Shown: piece by piece, positions 1 through 3,872 of the stretch
Position numbering within the stretch: position 1 is the first letter of the stretch
How the letters are laid out: every line of letters begins with the position of its first letter
Source: DAOUMU01 sp034409055
GTDB lineage: Bacteria > Chloroflexota > Anaerolineae > 4572-78 > J111
Length of the DNA: 5,991 nt
Assembly (NCBI GenBank): GCA_034409055.1
Contig: DAOUMU010000543.1
Coordinates: forward strand, 1-5,991
Reading direction: 5' to 3'
Notes under the pieces: generated by a model
What the model was told of the DNA's origin: nothing
Database searches by the model: none
The model's input: only the letters and a program-made list of their open reading frames with translations
Program-made: the position numbers and the translations under genes

Positions 1-27
1 ACCGCTTTTGGGTACTCCACTTCTTAC

Positions 28-60
28 CTCCTGGGGCCATATTTGGCTAATATGGCGGAG
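28..60. repeat. Inverted repeat in the upstream non-coding region
   Basis: GCCATATT (36-43) and AATATGGC (49-56) are perfect 8-bp arms around a 5-base loop. CTCC (28-31) and GGAG (57-60) can extend the stem, leaving a TGGG bulge on the left. No T-run follows on either strand, so this is not an obvious intrinsic terminator. It could be the tail of a gene lying before the window, an operator, or chance. The rest of 1-164 holds no open reading frame or RNA gene that I can support. Confidence 0.4.
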
Positions 61-164
61 TATAGCCCATTGTCGCCAGAATTCAAACTCCAGTTATGCG
101 ATTGTTAATGTTCAGTCAAAGGTAATGTTTATAGGCCAAAACGCTTAACAAGTCAGATTAATTA

Positions 165-193
165 TTGACATACCAGAACGCTTGTGCTATAAT
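165..193 (+). promoter_or_regulatory. Consensus sigma70 promoter of recA
   Basis: The -35 hexamer TTGACA (165-170) and the -10 hexamer TATAAT (188-193) both match the housekeeping consensus exactly. They are separated by the ideal 17 bp, and TGC (185-187) directly before the -10 gives an extended -10. Transcription should start near 200, leaving a 5' leader of about 58 bases before recA. Such a strong promoter would need repression, which fits the overlapping LexA-type boxes. The start site itself is inferred. Confidence 0.9.
175..188. promoter_or_regulatory. Degenerate LexA/SOS box inside the promoter spacer
   Basis: AGAAC-GCTT-GTGCT matches the Bacillus/actinobacterial SOS-box pattern GAAC-N4-GTTC with one mismatch in the second half-site (GTGC for GTTC). 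It lies between the -35 and -10 hexamers and overlaps the first base of the -10, where bound LexA would block RNA polymerase. Its dyad centre is 33 bp, about three helical turns, from that of the perfect box downstream. As a lone site it would be weak; the position and phasing make it more credible. Confidence 0.5.
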
Positions 194-207
194 GTTTCCA
201 TCTTGTT

Positions 208-221
208 AGAACAGTTGTTCT
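208..221. promoter_or_regulatory. LexA/SOS box downstream of the recA promoter
   Basis: AGAACAGTTGTTCT is a dyad with intact GAAC (209-212) and GTTC (217-220) half-sites around four bases. This is the SOS-box form known for LexA of Bacillus and Actinobacteria, unlike the CTG-N10-CAG form of Proteobacteria. It sits about 9-20 bases after the predicted transcription start, so bound LexA would block initiation or promoter clearance. Binding by LexA of this organism is inferred from the motif and from recA being downstream. Confidence 0.85.
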
Positions 222-246
222 TAAATCTATTCTTTTTAATCAATAT

Positions 247-252
247 GGAGGT
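247..252 (+). promoter_or_regulatory. Ribosome binding site of recA
   Basis: GGAGGT lies six bases before the GTG at 258. It fixes the non-ATG start of recA, because no in-frame ATG gives both this spacing and the conserved MAKVKE-type N-terminus. Confidence 0.85.
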
Positions 253-257
253 ACATT

Positions 258-1412
258 GTGGCCAAGGTTAAAGAAAACGACGGCAAAGAAAAAGCATTGG
301 AAATCGCCTTGGGTGATTTGAGGAAGCGGTTTGGTGAAGGGGCGATTATGCGCCTGGGTGAGCGGAATGAGTTGCATATTGAAACCATCCCCACCGGCTG
401 CCTGTCGCTGGATATTGCCCTGGGCGTGGGCGGCCTGCCCAGGGGACGTGTGGTTGAAATTTATGGCCCGGAAAGCTCAGGTAAGACAACCCTGTGCCAG
501 CATGTGATTGCCGAGGCCCAAAAACAAAGTGGCATCGCCGCTTTTGTAGATGTTGAGCACGCCCTTGATCCCGGTTACGCCGAGAAATGTGGGGTCAATA
601 TTGATAACCTGTACGTGGCCCAGCCCGATACCGGGGAGCAGGCCCTGGAAATTACCGAGGCCCTGGTCCGCTCCGGGGCCGTAGACGTGGTCGTGGTTGA
701 CAGCGTGGCGGCCCTGGTGCCCCGGGCTGAAATTGAAGGTGAAATGGGTGACTCCCACATGGGGCTCCAGGCCCGCCTGATGAGCCAGGCCCTGCGTAAA
801 CTGTCCGGCACGGTCAAGCAGAGTAACTGCTTGCTGATCTTCACCAATCAACTGCGCCAGAAAATCGGGGTCATGTTTGGCAGCCCGGAAACAACCACGG
901 GAGGGATGGCCTTGCGCTTTTATGCCTCGGTCCGGCTTGATATCCGCCGTATTCAGGCCATCAAAGATAGTGGCGAGGTGATCGGCAATCGAACCCGGGT
1001 CACGGTCAAGAAAAACAAAGTCGCGCCGCCCTTCTTACAGAGTGAATTTGATATTATGTATAACCAGGGTATCTCAAAATCGGGGGATATTCTGGACATT
1101 GCCGTGGAAGAAGGCATTGTCGATAAGCGGGGCGCGTTCTACTCCTACGGCGAGCAGCGGCTGGCCCAGGGCCGGGAAAATGCCAAGACCTTCCTGGAAG
1201 CCAACCCGGAACTTATGGTCACCATTGAAAACAAGGTCCGTGAGGCCAAGGGCTTATCCTTGCTCGACTCGCCGGTTCCGGCCGAGATCAAGCATCATGA
1301 AGAGGTCACGGCCCAACAGAAAAACGGTCGTAATGCTAAGGAGAGTCATAGCAAAAAATCCGAGCCTGAATCGAAGCAAGCCACTTTTGAGGAGGTTCTG
1401 GTCGAAGCCTGA
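258..1412 (+). CDS. recA: Recombinase RecA
   Basis: RecA is the ATP-dependent strand-exchange recombinase. It coats single-stranded DNA in the cytoplasm, drives homologous recombination, and triggers LexA self-cleavage in the SOS response. The 384-residue protein is complete. Visible are Walker A GPESSGKT (70-77), the catalytic Glu in DVEHALDP (E100), Walker B VVVVDS (D148), the L1 loop EIEGEMGDSH (158-167), and the L2 segment starting NQLRQKIGVMFG and ending ETTTGG (197-216; Q198 is the gamma-phosphate-sensing Gln). ALRFYASVRLD (218-228) and the KKNKVAPPF segment (251-259) are also typical. The tail after about residue 340 is longer than in E. coli RecA (353 aa) and rich in Lys, Glu, Ser and His. 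Such tails are acidic or mixed-charge regulators of DNA access in known RecA proteins. The start is GTG with a good ribosome site. It is monocistronic, with its own SOS promoter and terminator. Identification is certain. Confidence 0.99.
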   Translation: MAKVKENDGKEKALEIALGDLRKRFGEGAIMRLGERNELHIETIPTGCLSLDIALGVGGLPRGRVVEIYGPESSGKTTLCQHVIAEAQKQSGIAAFVDVEHALDPGYAEKCGVNIDNLYVAQPDTGEQALEITEALVRSGAVDVVVVDSVAALVPRAEIEGEMGDSHMGLQARLMSQALRKLSGTVKQSNCLLIFTNQLRQKIGVMFGSPETTTGGMALRFYASVRLDIRRIQAIKDSGEVIGNRTRVTVKKNKVAPPFLQSEFDIMYNQGISKSGDILDIAVEEGIVDKRGAFYSYGEQRLAQGRENAKTFLEANPELMVTIENKVREAKGLSLLDSPVPAEIKHHEEVTAQQKNGRNAKESHSKKSEPESKQATFEEVLVEA

Positions 1413-1470
1413 TGAAAACGTGAAACGTAGTACTGCTCCCCGCTCTACGCTTAACGCTTTCCGTTTTATC
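1411..1470. repeat. Imperfect inverted repeat at the recA 3' end
   Basis: The left arm 1411-1430 (GAT, AAAACG, GAAA, CGTAG segments) pairs with the right arm 1445-1470 (CTACG, TTTC, CGTTTT, ATC segments). There is one bulged G at 1414, one skipped base at 1421 and an 8-base excess on the right. That excess is explained by a tandem copy of ACGCTT (1447-1452 and 1454-1459). The repeat starts within the recA stop codon. It could be an RNA hairpin that protects the 3' end or a remnant of a dispersed repeat. No T-run follows it, so termination is assigned to the next hairpin. Confidence 0.45.
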
Positions 1471-1474
1471 ACCC

Positions 1475-1513
1475 ACGGGTAATAGAGCCTGGTAGGTCTA
1501 TTACCCGTTTTTT
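1475..1513 (+). terminator. Rho-independent terminator of recA
   Basis: A perfect 12-bp stem is formed by ACGGGTAATAGA (1475-1486) and TCTATTACCCGT (1497-1508), with a 10-base loop. Six T residues run from 1508 to 1513. On the opposite strand no T-run follows, so it should mainly stop recA transcripts. It lies between two convergent genes and would keep recA transcription out of the lipoprotein gene. Confidence 0.92.
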
Positions 1514-1526
1514 GTCGTTCGTCGTT

Positions 1527-2483
1527 TCAGCGTAGCTCCTCACAGGCAATGCCATTGGTATCGGGATCCAGACCATGCGGATCCTGGCTTGGTCCTCCGG
1601 CCGCCATAAAAACCGCCTGGGCCTCGGTCCAGGAAGGGAAGTCACCGCAACTAAGGTCTTCGCCAAATGGATCAATCGGGCCGCTGTAATTCAGGGTGAT
1701 TTCAAACATACGGGGGGGCGAGGCGACCAGCGGCGTGTAGGGGTCCAATTGAACGTAAACCACGTCCCAGAGAAACTTTCCGACTCCTGTCGCTTTGACC
1801 CCTGGCGTGCCTTTGAGATCAACCACCTGATAACGGCGAACCCCTGTCTCAGGGTCGCAGCCAATGTCCCCCTGGCTTGTGACCGCATCCATCACCCCCA
1901 GCGGGCCACAGCAGGGCGCGGCCGGCCAAATCCTGACCTCAAAGCCATACCCCTCCGGCAGTCTACAGCCAGCCCCCTCACTCCATTGCCATTTGAACTC
2001 TAACCCACCCACATTGGCCGGCAAAGAGAGCCCATCTTGAGGATCAATCAGGCCAATACTCCCAGTCGCCACATCCCCGCTGATAACGGTGGTTTGGGTG
2101 AGGGGGGTGGTGCTGGTAATCGTGGGATCAGGCTCAGGGGTATCGGTCGGCAGCATCGGGGTGTTGGTTGGCTTTGGCGTGGCCGTGGGGGTGAAGGCCG
2201 GGGTATCGGTTGGAGGGAGTGCGAGTGTCGGCGATGGGGCGACCTCCAATGTGCTGACCGGCTCGGCTGGCGTAAGCGTTGTTTCTGGTTCCCCGACCAG
2301 GTAAACCACTGTCGTTTCAAACTGTATCCCGGACGGGGTAGGGATGGGCGTTGAGGTCGGTGGGAACAACCGGGCTGGCAAACGACCAACGGTGCAAGCC
2401 AAGATGAAAAGAGTAGACAGGGCCATCGCCAAGAGGAACTTTAGACTCTTGGGCCAGGGGTAAAAATTACTTATCCGCGTCAT
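1527..2483 (-). CDS. Secreted lipoprotein with C-terminal excalibur domain
   Basis: This is a complete 318-residue protein of unknown cellular role. A lipoprotein signal peptide is clear: basic start, hydrophobic stretch about 15-28, and a lipobox ending ILAC with C30 as the lipidated Cys. A Thr/Pro-rich spacer follows (about 41-130, with runs such as PTSTPIPTP and TPTATPKPTNTP). A beta-rich region (about 140-268) begins with the DPQDGLSLP and LEFKWQW signature typical of Ig/Fn3-like wall-associated domains, and contains C173, C191, C192 and C209. The end (275-318) matches the excalibur domain, a small extracellular Ca-binding domain. It has DLSCGDF, EAQAVF, then a loop of D306, D308, N310, G311 and E315. 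C279 and C314 would form its conserved disulfide. The ATG is preceded by GGAG seven bases upstream (2491-2494). I saw no convincing promoter. It converges with recA and diverges from the FHA gene. Location outside the membrane is well supported; the ligand is unknown. Confidence 0.88.
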   Translation of the reverse strand: MTRISNFYPWPKSLKFLLAMALSTLFILACTVGRLPARLFPPTSTPIPTPSGIQFETTVVYLVGEPETTLTPAEPVSTLEVAPSPTLALPPTDTPAFTPTATPKPTNTPMLPTDTPEPDPTITSTTPLTQTTVISGDVATGSIGLIDPQDGLSLPANVGGLEFKWQWSEGAGCRLPEGYGFEVRIWPAAPCCGPLGVMDAVTSQGDIGCDPETGVRRYQVVDLKGTPGVKATGVGKFLWDVVYVQLDPYTPLVASPPRMFEITLNYSGPIDPFGEDLSCGDFPSWTEAQAVFMAAGGPSQDPHGLDPDTNGIACEELR

Positions 2484-2510
2484 CGTCGAACTCCAAGCAT
2501 GTCACATCGG

Positions 2511-2547
2511 TTGTAGGGCAAGTTGCTAACTTGCCCCTGGGATACAA
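2511..2547. repeat. Perfect palindrome, likely dispersed repeat element
   Basis: GGGCAAGTT (2516-2524) and AACTTGCCC (2528-2536) are perfect 9-bp arms around GCT. Flanking TTGTA (2511-2515) and TACAA (2543-2547) form an outer pair of arms, with a 6-base insertion (CTGGGA) on the right side. It lies in the divergent intergenic region, 28 bases upstream of the lipoprotein start, so it would be in that gene's leader if transcription starts upstream of it. The compact design resembles REP/MITE-like repeats. Copy number cannot be judged from one window. It could also be an operator or RNA hairpin. Confidence 0.6.
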
Positions 2548-2577
2548 TTCATACCCGCCCATATGATTAAGCCTCAT

Positions 2578-2606
2578 TTGGTCCTCCCTGCTTATGGCGG
2601 TACAAT
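2578..2606 (+). promoter_or_regulatory. Possible promoter of the FHA gene
   Basis: TACAAT (2601-2606) is one base from the -10 consensus, and TTGGTC (2578-2583) keeps the TTG of the -35 with a 17-bp spacer. Transcription would start near 2613, giving a short leader that contains the ribosome site. The -35 is weak, so this is tentative. Confidence 0.35.
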
Positions 2607-2623
2607 TGGGGAGTAGGGTCAGG

Positions 2624-2631
2624 AAGGAGGT
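2624..2631 (+). promoter_or_regulatory. Strong ribosome binding site of the FHA gene
   Basis: AAGGAGGT is a perfect complement to the usual 16S rRNA tail and lies five bases before the ATG at 2637. It fixes this start and suggests efficient translation. Confidence 0.88.
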
Positions 2632-2636
2632 AACGG

Positions 2637-3158
2637 ATGACACAAACACGGATTGTGGTCACAGAACCTAATGGAGTGCAGCGTATGATGCCCCTCACCC
2701 CCCGGGGCTTGGCTATTGGGCGTGGCACTGATAACGACTTAATCGTCAACTATCCAACGGCATCCCGCTACCATGCCCAGATAACGTTTGATGGGGCATA
2801 CTATTATGTAACGGATCTCAACAGTGGCAACGGCACTTATCTGGGGAATGCTCGGCTAACACCAAACGAACCCACCGTTTGGATGCCGGGAACCCCTTTG
2901 TATGTCAGCGACGTTTCAATCCAATTACAGCAGGGTAGTCAACCCCTACCCCAACAGCCACCCCAACAACCCCAACAACCGGCCCGGCGAGAGCGTGAAA
3001 GTACTGAAACCGCCCTTGATTGGTCCCCCACGTCTCAAGCTCAAGATAAAGGTCCCCGCCGTCTATGGCTGGTACTGGTGCTGTTGTTGGCCTTGCTCTG
3101 CGTTTGTTCAGCCCTGGGCACAGCAGGATATTTTTATTTTGTTGATGGCTGGTTCTAA
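2637..3158 (+). CDS. Membrane-anchored FHA domain protein
   Basis: This 173-residue protein has an N-terminal forkhead-associated (FHA) domain (about 5-98), a fold that binds phosphothreonine peptides, usually made by Hanks-type Ser/Thr kinases. The diagnostic residues are present: G28-R29 in IGRG, S43-R44-x-H46 in TASRYHA, and the NGT motif (65-67) in SGNGTYLGN. A Pro/Gln-rich linker (PQQPPQQPQQP, about 105-115) and a polar stretch follow. One transmembrane segment (about 143-168) lies at the very C-terminus, preceded by GPRR. Positive charges before the helix and only a few residues after it predict a tail-anchored protein with the FHA domain in the cytoplasm. There is no catalytic domain, so it is probably an adaptor. 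No kinase or phosphatase gene is visible nearby. It converges with the Hedgehog-like gene, with only nine bases between stop codons. The family call is secure; partners are unknown. Confidence 0.93.
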   Translation: MTQTRIVVTEPNGVQRMMPLTPRGLAIGRGTDNDLIVNYPTASRYHAQITFDGAYYYVTDLNSGNGTYLGNARLTPNEPTVWMPGTPLYVSDVSIQLQQGSQPLPQQPPQQPQQPARRERESTETALDWSPTSQAQDKGPRRLWLVLVLLLALLCVCSALGTAGYFYFVDGWF

Positions 3159-3167
3159 AGCAAAACC

Positions 3168-3872
3168 TTAGTTGTTACACCGTAAACAAAGGCTGTCCGC
3201 TTTGATGGCGGCGTGGCAGTGATCCCCTTCATACTGGACCCAAGCGAAACCGGCACAGTGAGCCAGAGCACATAGACGGCCGTAGCGGATCGGTTCGATA
3301 GGCCATGTGGTCAGATCGATAGCTCGCCCCTCAAAATGGAGGGAGTATTTGCGGTTCTCGTCCAACTGGCCCGGGTCGTGCTCCAGTAGCGAGTCATAAG
3401 CATCGGTGACCCGCAATCTGACCTCCCCCCCCCACTCTGCGGCCACCAGTTGGTTGAGACGAAACAAGGGCAGGATCATGGCCGGATGCATCAGGATGTC
3501 TTCCCGGTCGTACGGCGGCTCCTCCTCCCGTTTGAAGACGATGGTCGGGTCTAGCTGGCCGACCAGATGGTGGTAGGCACAGGAATCCCGTTCGATGCGG
3601 CAGACCATCGGCCCGGCGGCGGCCGTTTGGGTTTCGGTGTAGCTACCGCTGGCCGAGATGTGCTGGCCGGGCCACAGGTCAGGCAGGGGGCAGGCCGACT
3701 CAGGTGTGGCCGTAGGCGTGGGCGTCGGCGTGGGTGTGACGGTGGCCGTGGGACTGGGTGTGGGTGAAGCCGTGGGCGTGGCTGCCGTTTTAGCCTGGGT
3801 CGTGGCGCAGGCGCTGAGTAGAAATACCAGGACGATCCAATAGCAGGTCAGATGTAGCCGTAAGTTCATCAC
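3168..3872 (-). CDS. Hedgehog-N / M15 zinc peptidase-like lipoprotein
   Basis: The 234-residue protein starts with a lipoprotein signal peptide (hydrophobic 11-20, lipobox LSAC, C22 lipidated) and a Thr-Pro spacer (31-57). The C-terminal domain (about 60-234) resembles animal Hedgehog N-terminal domains. Compared from memory with Sonic Hedgehog, it shares FK-x-EE-x4-DR (113-123), LRVT (153-156), SLHFEGRAID (177-186; Shh SLHYEGRAVD), a YG-x-L…LA…AGF-x-WV-x-YE stretch (197-215) and IKAD for VKAE. Zinc ligands would be H179, D186 and H220. SxHxxGxAxD and E215-x-x-H218-x-H220 also match bacterial M15 DD-peptidases. Calcium-site counterparts E116, E117, D122, D157 and D160 are kept; the residue matching Shh D132 is not acidic. 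No Hedgehog C-terminal autoprocessing domain is present. A surface zinc hydrolase acting on peptidoglycan peptides, or a binding protein, is inferred. Eight cysteines beyond the signal peptide suggest disulfides. The start may be GTG (3872) or, better spaced from the ribosome site, ATG (3869). Confidence 0.88.
   Translation of the reverse strand: MMNLRLHLTCYWIVLVFLLSACATTQAKTAATPTASPTPSPTATVTPTPTPTPTATPESACPLPDLWPGQHISASGSYTETQTAAAGPMVCRIERDSCAYHHLVGQLDPTIVFKREEEPPYDREDILMHPAMILPLFRLNQLVAAEWGGEVRLRVTDAYDSLLEHDPGQLDENRKYSLHFEGRAIDLTTWPIEPIRYGRLCALAHCAGFAWVQYEGDHCHAAIKADSLCLRCNN
3702..3782 (-). repeat. Low-complexity Thr-Pro codon repeat
   Basis: This stretch encodes the Thr-Pro spacer of the Hedgehog-like lipoprotein (residues about 31-57). 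On the + strand it reads as imperfect GTGGGCGT/GTCGGCGT units. It is prone to length change by slippage. The spacer probably lifts the folded domain away from the membrane. The long Gly-Val frames on the other strand are by-products of this repeat. Confidence 0.75.

Noticed and set aside
1..164. A gene, tRNA or riboswitch upstream of recA
   Set aside because: I found no convincing reading frame with a ribosome site, no tRNA cloverleaf and no known riboswitch core; only the inverted repeat stands out.
477..851. Minus-strand reading frames opposite recA
   Set aside because: They are shadows of the certain recA gene and encode no recognisable motif.
1042..1482. Plus-strand frame overlapping the recA 3' end, as a possible frameshifted product
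   Set aside because: It is in a different frame, the RecA frame is intact to its stop, and the product has no family features.
2089..2304. Gly/Val-rich plus-strand frame opposite the first lipoprotein linker
   Set aside because: It is the same artefact of a Thr/Pro-coding strand, with no ribosome site or motif.
2467..2649. 60-residue minus-strand frame across the divergent intergenic region
   Set aside because: It overlaps the FHA start, includes the palindrome and lacks a good ribosome site. The lipoprotein start at 2483 has its own site.
3155..3188. Terminator between the convergent FHA and Hedgehog-like genes
   Set aside because: Only weak imperfect stems (TTGTTAC with GTAAACAA; CTAA with TTAG) are present, with no proper T-run after either.
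3702..3782. CRISPR-like array
   Set aside because: The repeats are short, imperfect and continuous codon repeats within a gene, with no spacers.
3658..3843. Gly-Val repeat protein on the plus strand
   Set aside because: This is the reverse reading of the Thr-Pro codon repeat in the lipoprotein gene.
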